NCBI RefSeq assembly: GCF_034702125.1
Contig: NC_085865.1
Coordinates: 37,655,960-37,719,959 of the forward strand
Direction of reading: 5' to 3'
From: Engraulis encrasicolus
Lineage: Eukaryota; Chordata; Actinopteri; Clupeiformes; Engraulidae
Length of the DNA: 64,000 nt
A model generated the notes under the pieces. That model was not told where the DNA came from. It saw only the letters and a program-made list of their open reading frames with translations, and did not search any database. Of this stretch, positions 14,924-58,989 are shown piece by piece (within the stretch, counting starts at the first letter, position 1; every line of letters begins with the position of its first letter). Made by a program: the position numbers and the translations under genes.

Positions 14924-15285
14924 AGTCCATCTTAGGGATGATTAATCGACTTTAGACAAAAATTAGACTAGAACTCTACATCTGCTTTGAGTTTACTCCT
15001 TTGTGTCTGTGTTGAAACCTATTAGCAGAGAAAATGGAATATTGTACGAGAACGGTCACTAGGTGGTGGCCAGGAGTGGCACTGCAGCTATGTTCTCGCA
15101 GCCAAGTAAATAATGAATGGGTCCCAATGGGGCTGTATGCGTCTTATAATTGTATCTGCCCGTGTCATTTTTTCCCTGGAAATAATGAAGTCGCGTTCGA
15201 TAGATAAGAGTAAGTGAAAGCATTTGCCGACACGTTTGCATCTTGTCAAGTGTTAGATTTGTGAAAATGACCCTTATTTAAACTA

Positions 15286-16385
15286 CAGCTCCAGGCCACT
15301 TTATTAGAATAGCATGAAAAAGTTGATTTATTTCCATAATTCCATCAATAATGTTAAACTGTCATGGATTATAGATTCATGGCCCAGTTTTTTTAACTAT
15401 TCCAATCATTAAATTGTTTATTTTTACACATTTTGGTCTTCCAGCTCAAAAAACCCATGAATTGGGGAATTCGCATCATTAGAATATTGTAATAAAATCA
15501 CAATTTTCTTCATCAAAATTCGTTTCACATCAGTGCACATCAAATCAGTTGAAATGTGGTACTTTCTACACAACATGCAATGTTCAATACTTGGTTAGGA
15601 CTCTCTCTGTCTTAATAACGGCCATGATGCGTTAAACATTGAAGTCAATGGCAGAAACAGTGCATGGGAGTAATGGAAGGCCAGATATCCTTGATGCTTT
15701 GCCGTCAGCTGTTTTTGTATAGCTGACCTGGTGTCCCACACTTCACTCTTCAATATACCCTGTAGATTTCCATGCCACATTTTGTCGCTAACTCACCGGT
15801 TTAATTCTAAATCACCAGAAATGAAACCCCATTGAAAATGAATGGGGTTTTATTTCTGGTGAGTTAGAATTAAACTGGTGAGTTAACACCAAAACGTAGC
15901 ATGGGTATCTACGGGTATATTGAAGAGTGAAGTGTGGGACACCAGGTCAACAAACAAGAACAGCTGACGGCAAAGCATCAAGGATATCTGGCCTTCCATT
16001 ACTCCCATGCACTGTTTCTGCCAAAGACTTCAATGTTAAACGCATCATGGTTGTTATTAAGACAGAGAGAGTCCTAACCAAGTATTGAACATTGCATGTT
16101 ATGTAGAAAGTACCAAATTTCAACTGATTTGATGTGCACTGATGTGAAACGAATTTTGATGAAGAAAATTGTGATTTTATTACAATATTCTAATAATGCG
16201 AATTTCCCAATTCATGGGTTTTTTGAGCTGGAAGGCCAAATTATGTAAAAAGAAAAACTTGAATGATTGGAATAGTTAAACAACTGGGCCATGCATCTAC
16301 AATCCATGACAGTTTAACATTATTGATGGAATTATGGAAATAAATCAACTTTTTCATGCTATTCTAATAAAGTGGCCTGGAGCTG
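15286..16385. mobile_element. 1.1-kb palindromic (foldback) element with TA duplication
   Basis: The left arm (15286-15833) and right arm (16385 back to 15841) are near-perfect reverse complements of about 545 bp, with a loop of about 7 bp at 15834-15840. The ends are CAGCTCCAGGCCAC and its complement. TA dinucleotides flank both ends (15284-15285 and 16386-16387), as expected for Tc1/mariner-type integration. There is no coding capacity, so it is a non-autonomous foldback MITE. Transcripts through it would form a long hairpin RNA. Confidence 0.9.
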
Positions 16386-17077
16386 TATAGCAATGACATA
16401 ACACCTGACAATCGACTTTACGGCACTTCGCCATGTGTTTTGTAGTTTTAAGTCTGACTTCAGATGTCGATGTGTTTAAAGGTATGCTATGATTGTTGCG
16501 GACATCTGTTATTTAGCCTATTGCATTTAAGGTGGTGGAAAAGCGGTAATGGGGTAAAGGAAATGACAGCGCTCATCCTTAAGAATTTGGGCACCTTCAA
16601 TTAACATGTTAGACGGTGGTGGGGGTGTTTGAGGTGTGTGACCGTAGATGTCTCTGCGAGGATTAGTCAGAGTACGTCTCGTCAGCTCTGGTTGTGAATA
16701 GTCGCAGAGATTCCTCAGCCAGCATGTATTAGCCGAATGCTAGCGTGTTGCTGGACAAAAGTAACAAGTCTTTAGGAGAACGAAGTCATGTCAGGAACCT
16801 TTAACTTCACGTCTAATACAACTTCCATGATAAGGTGCAGAATGTGCACACATCTTTACAAACCAGAGAACAGAACCGTTACAAATCCCTGCTGAGCCAT
16901 TTAGCCCAATAGGCTCCCATTCATCTTTCACTTGTCTGTGTTCGCCAACGGGGCTATAATGGTAGTCAATGGTACATACCTTTCTCATAGCTTAGAGATT
17001 CTCTGCTATTAGCAAAGGTAGCGAGGAGATACTATAAAAACCATGTCTGCTTTCTTGTCCTTATGCATAATTACTTG

Positions 17078-17144
17078 AGGAATATAATATAATATAATAT
17101 AATATAATATAATATATAAATATAATTATCATAATATAATATAA
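17078..17144. repeat. (AATAT)n minisatellite
   Basis: AT-rich pentanucleotide repeat with some decay at its right side. Confidence 0.9.
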
Positions 17145-17407
17145 GGCAAATATAACATGATGTGCTATTTAAAGTTGATATTTTAAAAGGCCCTATTGAA
17201 ACACTGAAATTCAGGTGAAAAATGCCGCTTATCAATTAATCGAAAGTCGATCGATGAGGCAATCAACTAATGATTAATGAATTGATCAATGATTTGCATC
17301 CCTAGACCATTTCCCATGTTTCTTGTTTTCCTTTTGGGACAAGTGTCAAACCCTAACCATGTTGATCAGGCTTTTGGTGGATGATTGTGGATTGATGTTT
17401 TCTTGAA

Positions 17408-17640
<233 letters not shown>

Positions 17641-18229
17641 TTTCTCGCTGTCCCTCTCTGCCATCATCTGTCTCTTGTTCCCCCTTTCGTTCCTTTTCGT
17701 TCATCTCTATTTTCCATGTCAATGTTCTGTGTCTCATTTTAAGCCGAAACAATACAATATATACAGCATCATTCAAGCTTTGTGTATGTCTCTCTCTCTC
17801 CTATAGCACAAGTCTGCATTAGCCAACCATCACTAGCACATGCTGTTCATGTTTGGGGATTAGAGTATTTTGTGCAGTGCTTGCCAGAAAACGAAAGCTG
17901 GTAGTGTTTAGTGCTGAGCTCAGGTGAGGAGTGGTGAGGTGTGGCGCAGAACGGTGCGGTGTGGGTATTACCAACGCAGTGAGGAGATTTACTGTCCCGG
18001 GCTCTCTGAGCTGCGGGGCCTTTTGGTATCTCGCAACAGCTAGACGACTGCCAACAAAACTTGTACGGACACATCGCTGAGTGCTGTAGATGCGATCAAA
18101 TGACACTTGCAGGAAAGATAAAGGGAGCTCAATTTCATTGCAAAAGGGGCATCGCTTACTTTTTGACGCTGGGATGTGTGTTTTTGAGTTGAGGTGTTCT
18201 TTGAGATATCTCCATCTCTGTCTGTCTCT
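17641..18229. other. Non-coding stretch
   Basis: No exon, RNA gene or named repeat recognised. Confidence 0.4.
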
Positions 18230-18230
18230 C

Positions 18231-18305
<75 letters not shown>
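18230..18305. repeat. (CT)n microsatellite
   Basis: A CT run of about 75 bp. Confidence 0.97.
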
Positions 18306-18307
<2 letters not shown>

Positions 18308-19643
18308 CTTTGCGGGGTAAGCATTGTTTATTTTCAAAGATTGGATTGAAAGCTACATCAGCAGCATGCTCTGAAGTTGCATTACATTTTAAAATACTGC
18401 ACTTTTGTCATGCTTACAACACAAATTACCTTCCATTCTGAAGCCCCTGTTATGGAACCCCTCACAGATGCTGCAAAGTGCTACTTCACATACCAGAATA
18501 CCCTTTCTATTTAAACCTAATATTCTGTAAGTTGATCCTCTGAGAATAACACAGTCTCCCACCACAAGGCTTCTGGTATAATAAGAACAAGCAAAAGCTT
18601 TCATGCTCATCATGAACACACAACAAAACAGACATCCAGACAGTTCATGTATGTTTGTGTGCGCATACATCGGTTGGCATTGATGTAGCACCAGATTAGC
18701 TAGTTGGTGGGCCCCCGTTTGACATCACACAGGGCTTTGGTCCAGGTTCTACAGATCAATGTGACAACAATGACTGGCACGCTATGATGAATGGGAATGA
18801 GTCAGTGTCACATGGACAGCTTTCCAGAACAAAGGAGGCTTCTATCCCTACAGTGACGTGCTGTGCCGAGCTAAGGGTAAATAAGCGACGAAAACAACAA
18901 CAACAAAAAAAACTACTCATAAAGCGAAATCTCGGCAAATAAGGTGGCAAGTGTATCTCAAAGTAGTTTGCCATTGCTCAGCAAAGGGAAATCAGGAAGC
19001 TGAAATAACTGCATTTAGTATACATTTTCACTTATCATTGTATCATTGATGTACACATTAAAACATTTTACTCAAATGGTTGATTCAAAACAGAAACAAA
19101 CCTGGGGGGGGATTCTAAATGGCGAAAAGCTACCATACAGTATCGACAAACAGGTTTAAATGACCGATGATTCATAATCCATTTTGGGCAACTGTTGAAT
19201 TGAAGGGTTGTTTAAGCAGATTCACAAATTCATGACTTTTGAACACAGCAACATTCAAACATGTGCAACCATATGCTTCAAAGCTGTCATACATTGGAGG
19301 AACTGTAGGTAATTATAGAATACAGCTATTGTAGAAAGGATTCAGCATCTTCCCATTGAGCAGTGCCAATCTGGAATTAATGATTCACTATTGCTACATT
19401 AGTGACGCCTTACATGGAAGTTGATACTGGGGTGACATTAACCTTGTAAGAAGCCTGGAAATCACAAAGTTGCTGGTACGAGTCCATCTCTTCCTGCTCA
19501 GGTCCAAGTGTCCTTGAACAAGACACCATACCGCACCCAGTGTGCTACACTGGCGCCTTGCAAGGCAGCTTTTGCAGCTGCCGTGTGAGTAGGTGAATGT
19601 GAAGCCGTTTGGATAGTCCACACAAAGGATGTGGCTATACAAA
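18306..19643. other. Non-coding stretch
   Basis: No supported feature. Short frames on both strands have no recognisable domains. Confidence 0.4.
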
Positions 19644-19656
19644 TGCAGTTCAGTTG

Positions 19657-19840
19657 GCCCTACCGCGGCCTAACGGAAGGGCACCCGTCTGCTACGCGGC
19701 CAACCCGGGTTCGATTCCCGTCTGGGTCCTTTGCCAGCCCTTCCCCGTCTCTCGTCCCAACTCACTTCCCGTCTGTCCTTCACTGTCCTGTCTCATAATA
19801 AAGGCTAGAAAAGCCCCCCAAAAAACAACAACAAAACTTG
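19657..19840 (+). mobile_element. tRNA-derived SINE with 13-bp target duplication
   Basis: The B box GGTTCGATTCC is at 19708-19718 in a tRNA-like head. The body is pyrimidine-rich (CCGTCTCTCGTCCC, CTGTCCTTCACTG) and the tail is A-rich. It is flanked by a perfect 13-bp direct repeat, TGCAGTTCAGTTG, at 19644-19656 and 19841-19853. Related copies are at 21712-21858 (reverse) and 45889-46049. Confidence 0.88.
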
Positions 19841-19853
19841 TGCAGTTCAGTTG

Positions 19854-21411
<1,558 letters not shown>

Positions 21412-21711
21412 TAGGGATGTATTCAAGAATGATCTGCCCCCTGGATAAAAATGTTTGTTTTTGTACTTTTGGGACCCAGAGAAAACCGATTTGAGAGAGT
21501 ACTTGCTCATCTCCTCTGGACCCTAGCACACTGTCTGGCTTATTTGTTTTTACCTGACACACAGGGATACTGTGCTATCCTGTACGTTATACACCTTGAG
21601 TTTGTCCTGGACCCACGGGACCTCGTTTCACCAATTCATTTATCAACACGTGGGTGGATGCAATGTCTATGGGGGTATGCGTACACATTCGGCGGATTTA
21701 GATATCTTTGG

Positions 21712-21858
21712 GGCTTTTTGCATTTATTTTGGACAGGATAGTGATGGACAGACAGGAAATGAGTGGGGAGAACGAGACGGGGAGCAATTGACCTGGGCCA
21801 GAATCGAACCCCGGTCGCCGGCACAGCAGTTTAGTGCCCTAACGGCAGAGCTAAATTT
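21712..21858 (-). mobile_element. tRNA-derived SINE, reverse copy
   Basis: On the minus strand there is a B box GGTTCGATTCT followed by the same pyrimidine-rich body as the SINE at 19657 (CCTGTCTGTCCATCACT). Short ATTTAGAT-like direct repeats flank it. Confidence 0.7.
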
Positions 21859-22377
21859 GGGGAATTTAGATTTGTATTAAGCGTACCTGCACACTTGGAG
21901 GACTTCACATCAAACCTCTGCCTATGCTTTGATGCTGGTAGTTGTTCGATAACAGGGGAGTCCACTGTTCATTGTTTTCTGACTCTCAAATTTCGTTTCT
22001 CTGGAAAAGGAGAGCGCAATGCTGACTCAGACACAGCCTACTGTACACACACCTTGTTTTACCTTCACACATTCCCTCGCTCCCTCCTTCTCTCTTTCTG
22101 TCCCTGTAAAGTTAATTGCATGGTGGACCACAATTTTTGGTCATACGATTGGAATTGTGTAAATGAAAAGCAACAACAAAGTGAACACTCACAAAAGTTA
22201 GTGTGAGTGCAAATGGTGTACGACCGACGTGGTCATTTGCACGGGACTAAATTTTTGTCAAATGAAATCAAAGCTGATTGAAAGCGTTCTATGATTGGAA
22301 GCTTCAAGCCTGCTAGTGGTGCTTTTACTATCGTAAATCAATACTCATGTGAGTGTACTACAGTGACACTACACTGG

Positions 22378-22380
<3 letters not shown>
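21859..22380. other. Non-coding stretch
   Basis: Nothing recognised. Confidence 0.4.

Positions 22381-22412
<32 letters not shown>
22381..22412. repeat. (CT)n microsatellite
   Basis: Short CT run. Confidence 0.95.
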
Positions 22413-22414
<2 letters not shown>

Positions 22415-22680
22415 CCCCATCTCCATCTCCTACTCCTACTCCTTAGTCTTTCTTCTTCTTATCCTTTCCCTTGTAGAACCCAGATGAGAGATGGGCGTGT
22501 CTCTGCTCCTCCAGGTTTAAGTTTACGCCTGAAATCTAACACCTAAACTCAGTACGCACCATCATTATGTAATACTGGAGTAAGATATGTGACCTCTCAC
22601 CTTTTCACATTCTCACTCCACCAATGCTCTATTTATTTCTTCCAATTAGCATTTCTCTGTTTCTTCCTCTCTCATTCTAG

Positions 22681-22685
22681 CTTTT

Positions 22686-22757
<72 letters not shown>

Positions 22758-22901
22758 TCCTGTGCTTGCGTTCAATCTCCCTTGCAGTCTGACTTGCTTC
22801 TTCTTCTTCTTCTTCTTCTTCTTCTTCTTCTTCTTCTTCTTCTTCTTCTTCTTCTTCTTCTCCTTCTCCTTCTCCTTCTCCTTCTCCTTCTCCTTCTTCT
22901 C

Positions 22902-22974
<73 letters not shown>
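22681..22974. repeat. Compound pyrimidine array (CTTT)n-(CTT)n-(CTCCTT)n-(CT)n
   Basis: Four different pyrimidine motifs follow one another: CTTT at 22681-22758, CTT at 22797-22861, CTCCTT at about 22862-22894 and CT at 22905-22974. The whole region is nearly pure pyrimidine on the plus strand and could form triplex DNA. Confidence 0.97.
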
Positions 22975-22980
<6 letters not shown>

Positions 22981-23602
22981 TTTTTTGCTCTGTCCTGCTC
23001 TCTGAAGGGCTTCTATTTTGGTGCTCTAGATTACATTGCTGAACACTGCCATCCCGCCAGTGACGGTGAGATAGAGAGAGAGGGAGAGAGGGATGGAGAG
23101 AGTGGCATATGGAGAAGAAGGACGGGGAGAGGGAAAGAGAGAGAAAGGGAAGGGCAGGGAGAAAAGAGGGAAAGCGTGTTTGAATCTGAGCCATCATGAG
23201 TTCCATGCGTCTTGTTCTGTCAACGGCTTCCTAGGTATCCTTGTCTTCTCTTCTCCATCCTACTCCTTCTATTCATCCCCTCTTTTCTCCCCCGGGATTC
23301 TCTCCCTCTCCTCAGCCTTTTTATCTCCATTTCTTTCAATGTTTGTGTTTGAAGACTAGGGTGCATTTGCAAGTTCAAAAGGACACTGCATTAGGTTCCA
23401 AAAAAGTGAGAATTCCACTCTTGAACGAGAGCTTTGAATTTATGGATTCTAAGTCTGACCTCTAATTGTTGTGTGCTCCAAGAATGCGGAGGGACCGTTT
23501 ATGAACGTACTCAGAGAGATTTTTTTTCAGCTATGGTTGATTTGGCTTTTTTTGTTCTGCATGATCTCATCTGAGTTTCTCCTCCTGTGTCTCTCTGAAT
23601 AG
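22975..23602. other. Upstream flank of the first recognised dnajb6 exon
   Basis: No exon recognised. The last part (about 23570-23602) is pyrimidine-rich and ends in ATAG, fitting a splice acceptor for the exon that follows. The true transcription start of dnajb6 was not found in the window. Confidence 0.5.
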
Positions 23603-23704
23603 GCTGATCCGGTGGTGAAGGAAGTCGTAAAGAGCGAGGAGGTCAAGAAGGAGGAGGAGGAAGAGGAGGGCAGGCCTCAGGCCCAGCCGGAGCTGCGCTG
23701 TGCC

Positions 23705-53141
<29,437 letters not shown>

Positions 53142-53362
53142 GCCAGTGGGCCAATCAGCACAGCCGTACAGGCAGGGGGGCGTGGCGTCACATTTGGAGT
53201 GGGGGGCCGCCCCCCTCCAATACAACAACGGCAACAACACCGCTACCGCCACCAAACACGCCGACAACGCATCTCGACAGACACACTCGCCCTAACTGGC
53301 CTCACACTTGAGCGACCTCTCAACCAGCTGAACTGATGCATTGCGCCTCAGATTCTATATAT

Positions 53363-53503
<141 letters not shown>

Positions 53504-54492
53504 CGAGAAAGGTTGACACAGGGTTCTGTGCTGGTTCTTGCTGGACCTGTTTCTCACACCTGTTGCGGCGTCTACCTACCTACCTACCTACCGTATAACA
53601 TCTACCTTTTGACTTCTCCTTCTACCGTCTCTTCTGCACCTCCCTTCTATTCTACAACTCCTCCAAATCTCTCTTGGTCGTAGCTCTTTTTTAGCTCTCT
53701 TTCTCTTTGACTCCTTCTTTCCTCTCTATAAGCTCTATCTTTTATGTCGCTAAGATACAGTAGACTTGTGCCGTTTGTTACCTAACTTCTGTGAACTGGA
53801 CCTGTGTATTTTTTGTTTCGTTGGAGACATTTTACTTGATCACCATGAGAGACCAGCAGAACGGGTGAAAAACTGAATTGTAGCTTTTTGTTATTGTTCT
53901 AGGTATTTCCGATTTATTCCAAGAGTTCTAATTATGATCGTTGGTATTGTTGTTAACTATGGACATTGTTTTTTGGGGACCATCGTTTGTTTTTTCGGAC
54001 CACAAGACTCTTTTTTGTCTTAATCCCAACGCCTTGCTTTATTGCACTTTTGATTTTTTAATGTCTAATCTCCCACTCCCCACCATAGACATATTTATAT
54101 GTAGATACTGTACATGTGTACATCCATGTAGATAATATGTCTATGTTCTCCGCTCCCCGCTCCTTGGCTTTACTGACTGCTGCCGAATGACTGTTCCTCG
54201 GTTCATTCATGTTCTTCTCCCCTGCTACCTAAGAGCACATTGCCTTTTTTCCCCTATGACTCCAAAGCACAAGCTTGTCTCTGACTCTGTGCATCTTGAA
54301 ATGAGCCTCTTTTTGCTTTTTGCTTCTCTTCCTTTTCCCTCCAGGTGGGGTAATCCTGTTTGAAGTCTTACCCCCGTTTTACCCCTAATATTCACTGACC
54401 CTGACCACAGCCTCCTTGCTTCCTACCTCCCTTCCTTCCTTCCTAACTGGTGTTGGCAACTTATTCCATTTGTACATGCTATTAAAATGTTG

Positions 54493-54498
54493 AATAAA
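54493..54498 (+). terminator. Poly(A) signal AATAAA (first)
   Basis: Canonical hexamer in TTGAATAAATTAATAGTG, with a T-rich region 20-40 nt downstream. Confidence 0.7.
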
Positions 54499-54738
54499 TT
54501 AATAGTGTTTGATAATGCATTGTTTTATTTGGGCGATTTCATTTGTTTTGTATGTTTTGAATGCAAGAGTGATCTTTTTTTTCACTTTCTTATTTCTGCA
54601 TGATTGCCAGTGACATGGCTTCAATGTGTGTGATTTTTTTTATTATTATCTTATTTTTCATTGTATGTACAGCATAAACCTCAAACCAAGAACTGAGAAT
54701 ATATTAGAGACTTATTTAAATGTATTATGTAATACATG

Positions 54739-54744
54739 AATAAA
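54739..54744 (+). terminator. Poly(A) signal AATAAA (second)
   Basis: Canonical hexamer in CATGAATAAAGGAGG, followed by GTGT-type sequence. Confidence 0.5.
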
Positions 54745-55074
54745 GGAGGGTCTGTGTATTTTGCAGAGGAGATCCAGTTAGCTATTAAGGGGGTTGGGGG
54801 GCAGAAAGAATAATAAATACAAGAGAAATAAAATAATAAAAAGACTTTCCTAATGGGATTAATAAATCTCAGTTTCACCCTCTTGGGGGTTGTTGCACTC
54901 ACGCTGTCTGTGTGTGGTGATTTTGATCAAACTGATGTCACTTTTGATGCATTTCTAATGTGTTTGGAGTGTGTGTGTGTGTGCCTTGCGTGTGTGTGTT
55001 TGCGTGCGTGTGCGGTTCAGAGCCTGCTCACTGGTGTGTGTTAACTTTAACCACATTAAAACACCTGCCTTGTA

Positions 55075-55080
55075 AATAAA
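55075..55080 (+). terminator. Poly(A) signal AATAAA (third)
   Basis: Canonical hexamer in TTGTAAATAAAGTTTT. The preceding sequence is GT-rich; it may mark the longest 3' end. Confidence 0.5.
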
Positions 55081-55099
55081 GTTTTTTGCTCACTCACTG

Positions 55100-56723
55100 C
55101 CACATCACCTCCACATTCTCACAGAGTTCATACTGGTCACTGCTTCACTAACTGTTGGATTGTCCCATTGTACCATGCTCTTGTTATTTCTCACAGCCTC
55201 GTCTGTCAACATCAGCATTTATTTGGACTCTAGGCAAACAATATTTCCATGGAAAGAGGGGAAGAAACGGAACTGCTTTGATATCTGTGAAATAACGTTT
55301 CAATTTACAGTTGAAGAAACTAAACCTCTTTGATGTTGGTGAAATCACACAATCTTATCTTCAGCTCAGTCATACAACACCTCTGCTGTTCAAACTCCAG
55401 TAGTAGTAGCAGCAGCAGTAGGCCACTTGTCTTGTGTTGTCTCTCGCTTAGGCTACTCATTAACTACTAATGGTGGCAGTAAGGAAGCCAAACACTAACA
55501 GCTGAGTTTCTAAAATAGCATCCAAACCAACAGACCCGGAGTCCCTCGGTGGGGTAATAAGGAACTGAACTGGTTCATAACTACTGACTGGCTCCTGTAG
55601 TACTAGCAAACGCCTGCACTGCAGATGCATGGCCATTGCAAAGCTGTTTGTTGCGGGTTAGGTATGTTGGCACGTTCTAGATGGCTTCCTTTTCCTTGCT
55701 GCGCCCAGACGATAAGAGAACGGTCACCGCGGAGACCGCTGCTCCTGCGTTAATTACCTTTCAGAATTTGGGTGTAACCGTGGAGATAATGTTTTCCCCC
55801 CACAAACCTATTTGCATTTAAAGGGACCAAGTATAGAGAGTTATTTCCCATGTTTTGTAAAGCGAATAATAATCAGGATTGTGGAAACGGGTTATTCGGA
55901 TTCAGAATTTCTGAAGGACATCCAAACCGGATATGTCCAACTTGCCAGCTGTCCGAATTGAGATCTGCACACTGGCTACGTTTATATGGCGTTTTTAATT
56001 CTGAATTAACAATTTAGAATTAAATAGTTCTGTTGAGTTTACTTTGATCATTCATTTAATTCCGAATTGTGAAGTGTTTACATGACGTTTTCCAAGGGGA
56101 ATTAAGCTTCATTCAGAGTTAAAGTGAGTTACATGAATTAAATGTGTCATGTAGGCCTAAACGAGGCCACTATGGTTTTGTGGTTCAGGGACATTGTTTT
56201 TTACTCTACAACACAGTGCATTGGCCCGGATCATTAAAACAATCCACATTAGTTAGCTGTTATCTTTGTCTGCTGTGCTGTGTAAGGGTTTCCTTGCCTT
56301 CTCAGTTGTCAGCTGCCTGGCTATCAATGTAAAAATGGGAGCTGCTGTAACCGCACTGATTATAATACAATGTGTGTGTGTGTGTGTGCGTGTGCACTGT
56401 ATTGACGAAGTTGAGTAACCCTGCTATGTGTCCCTATGATTGGGAATCAATGTAGTATGCATTATTGTAATCCATTATCTTTTTTTAGTTAGCCATCTGA
56501 TGACAGTGTGTGCACATGGATGTGAGGGAATCTAAGTGTCTGTGTTTTTACACAAAGAGTATAGTCCAGTCTACTCCAGTCTGTGTGTGTGTGTATCCGT
56601 GGGGGCGTGCTCAGTGTGCTAGTGTGTGTAAGGGCTTTTTGCTGCCACTTAGGTATGTGTCTCTATCTTAAGATGAGGGACTGTGTTGACTTAGTGTCTG
56701 TGAAGTAGTGAGTGCCCGCTGTG

Positions 56724-56729
<6 letters not shown>
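55100..56729. other. Non-coding stretch downstream of dnajb6
   Basis: No exon recognised. An AATTCYGAATTA-rich part at about 55975-56150 looks like a degraded DNA transposon. Confidence 0.4.

Positions 56730-56811
<82 letters not shown>
56730..56811. repeat. (CT)n microsatellite
   Basis: A pure CT run of about 82 bp. Confidence 0.98.
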
Positions 56812-56815
<4 letters not shown>

Positions 56816-58794
56816 GCATCAGCCCTTTACTCATCACTTGTTTGACTTTCTCTCTTTGCCCTTAAACATGGCAGTGCCCTGCCTACATTTACACACACCT
56901 TGTCTCTCGGCAAGTCTATTCAGACGAAGACAGATGTGCTATATTTTGTGTAACCCCCCCCAAAAAAAAAACCCCACATGGATTGCCTTTGGCCTCTTAT
57001 GGGGAAATTTCTGAGGTTTTTCTTTTTCTTTTTTGACTGCTTTCATAATAGGCTGCTCACAAAGCAAGTCCTGACCTGCACCAGCAAACACATTTCAATA
57101 CCAGAGAGACAGGCTTCATAGCATTGCATAACGCTGAACATAAAATCACTAGCTTTTTTCCCTCAGGGAAATAACCTGACAATCCCTGCCTGGTGTTCTG
57201 TCAAGATTGGATGCGTCGTTGAGATGGGCTACCAATGGGCTGTTAACATAACCCAAACCATAACTCTAACCCCTAGAGGCGCTGTAATGACTTGGTATTT
57301 CAGCTTGACAGTAAGCTCATATCGACACGACACCAGCCTGAACTGTGACTGTTCTGGAAGGTTCCAGAAAGCTCAGAGATGGTATCTGTCTGTCCATGAC
57401 ATTGGCTATGACTAACAGCTGTAGTGGTAGCCTACAAACTCTTAAGAAGCTGGCCGTGTAGAAAACTATCTGAAAATGTATCTCTGTGTGTGTGTGTATC
57501 TCTCTCTCTTTCTCTCTCTTTCTCTCTCTCTCTCTCTCTTTAAAAGGTGATTTATTACTAGCAGGATTGTATTAGCACTATGGTCCCATAGCCCAAAATA
57601 ACACAATAGCCTAACACAACAGAAGTACACAAACAGCTATATGATGGGTAGGTGACCTCTTCTCTGTCTGTCTGCCTGTCTCTCTTTCTCTGTCTCTCTC
57701 ACACTCTTTCTGAAAAAAGAGTCGAAGAATTTGCATGGGAAGCATAACCCAACTGAAATGCACACCAGGCTGGTGGAATGTGCCAGCGGAGTCTGTTTGT
57801 TTACTTAGTGAGTTGTGCATTTTTGAGAGCACGAGCCGCTAAGTATGTTTCAGGGCGAGTGGCATGGAGAAATGAGTGGGAGAGAGAGAGAGAAAGGAGG
57901 TGTGAAATAGAGTGAGGGAGAGAGAGAGCAAGAGATGGAGAAGGAAAGGTAGACATAGATAAATGGAAGGAGGGACAGGCAGAAAGGAGGGGGTGGTAGA
58001 GAAGGTGAGGGAGACAGTGAGAAATGGAAGGAGGGAGAGACAGAAATATGGGGGTTATACAAAAGGAGAGAGAAAGAGAAAAGTGGGCGAGACAGAGTTA
58101 TGAGATATGGAGAGATAGAGGGTGTGAAGGAGAATAGAAGAGGAAGATAGATAGAGAGAGAGTGTTGGAGAAGTGGAGGGAGGAAAGGGTGTTTGCTTGC
58201 TACTGATTGCAGGGGCAGATTGCCAGCCGCAGAGGTCCCTCCAATGCATTTTTAATCAAACCTGCATCTGCTGTGGTGGTGGGGACACACGGTGTCCTAT
58301 CTTTATAATGTCAGGCCAAACATTAGGGAACAACAGGCCTATCACAACCAAGCAAACAAAATGGGCAATTGCCTCTGGGCCCCCAGCTTATAAAGGGGCC
58401 ACCCCTGGTGATGGCTGTTCATGTACATTCAAATGATAGGAATAGGCCAATGGCACTGCTATCAAAATCCCTCTTTAGGGGGCCCCTCCCCAACAGTTTG
58501 AAGAGGAAAATGGGCCCCCAAGTCCCTCTTTGCCTAGGGCCTCCAAATACCTCGAAACGGCCCAGGGAAAGCGAACAGCTCTCATTCAGACTAGTGTAGA
58601 TATTGCATCACTGCTGGCTTCACCCAGCATCCCAGATGCCCAGCATCATGAGCCTGGATGGGAAGGAAAAGCTTTACCATGCCTACCATGAGATCTGAAC
58701 CCTCACCAGATCCCTATGATTGGAATTGTAGACCAGCAAACATATAGTTTTTAAGGGTTATCCAGTGTGACCTTGAGAAAAAAACAGATTACAA
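56812..58794. other. Non-coding stretch
   Basis: No exon recognised. GA-rich sequence at about 57870-58170 is an old purine array. At 58365-58565 there is a GGGCCCC-rich repeat resembling the ends of the MITEs at 44894 and 63077. Confidence 0.4.
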
Positions 58795-58795
58795 C

Positions 58796-58861
<66 letters not shown>

Positions 58862-58893
58862 CGAGAGCGAGAGTGAGAGAGAGAGAGAGAGTA
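58795..58893. repeat. (GA)n microsatellite
   Basis: GT then GA, with GAGAGC sub-units. A short (CA)n follows at 58964-58988. Confidence 0.95.
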
Positions 58894-58989
58894 TGTGTGT
58901 GTTTGTGTGCGTGCGTGCGTGTGTGCACGTGAATGGGATTAGCCTATCATGACAAGTCTCATCACACACACACACACACACACACACAC

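Larger units (their letters stand above)
14933..17304. mobile_element. Possible hAT-like element enclosing the palindrome
   Basis: The left end TAGGGATG (14933-14940) and the right end CATCCCTA (17297-17304) are inverse to each other. Both are followed inward by ATTAATCGA/AGTCGAT-rich words. The 8-bp flanks GTCCATCT and GACCATTT match at 6 of 8 positions. I see no transposase. The palindromic element at 15286-16385 would be a later insertion. Support is moderate. Confidence 0.45.
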
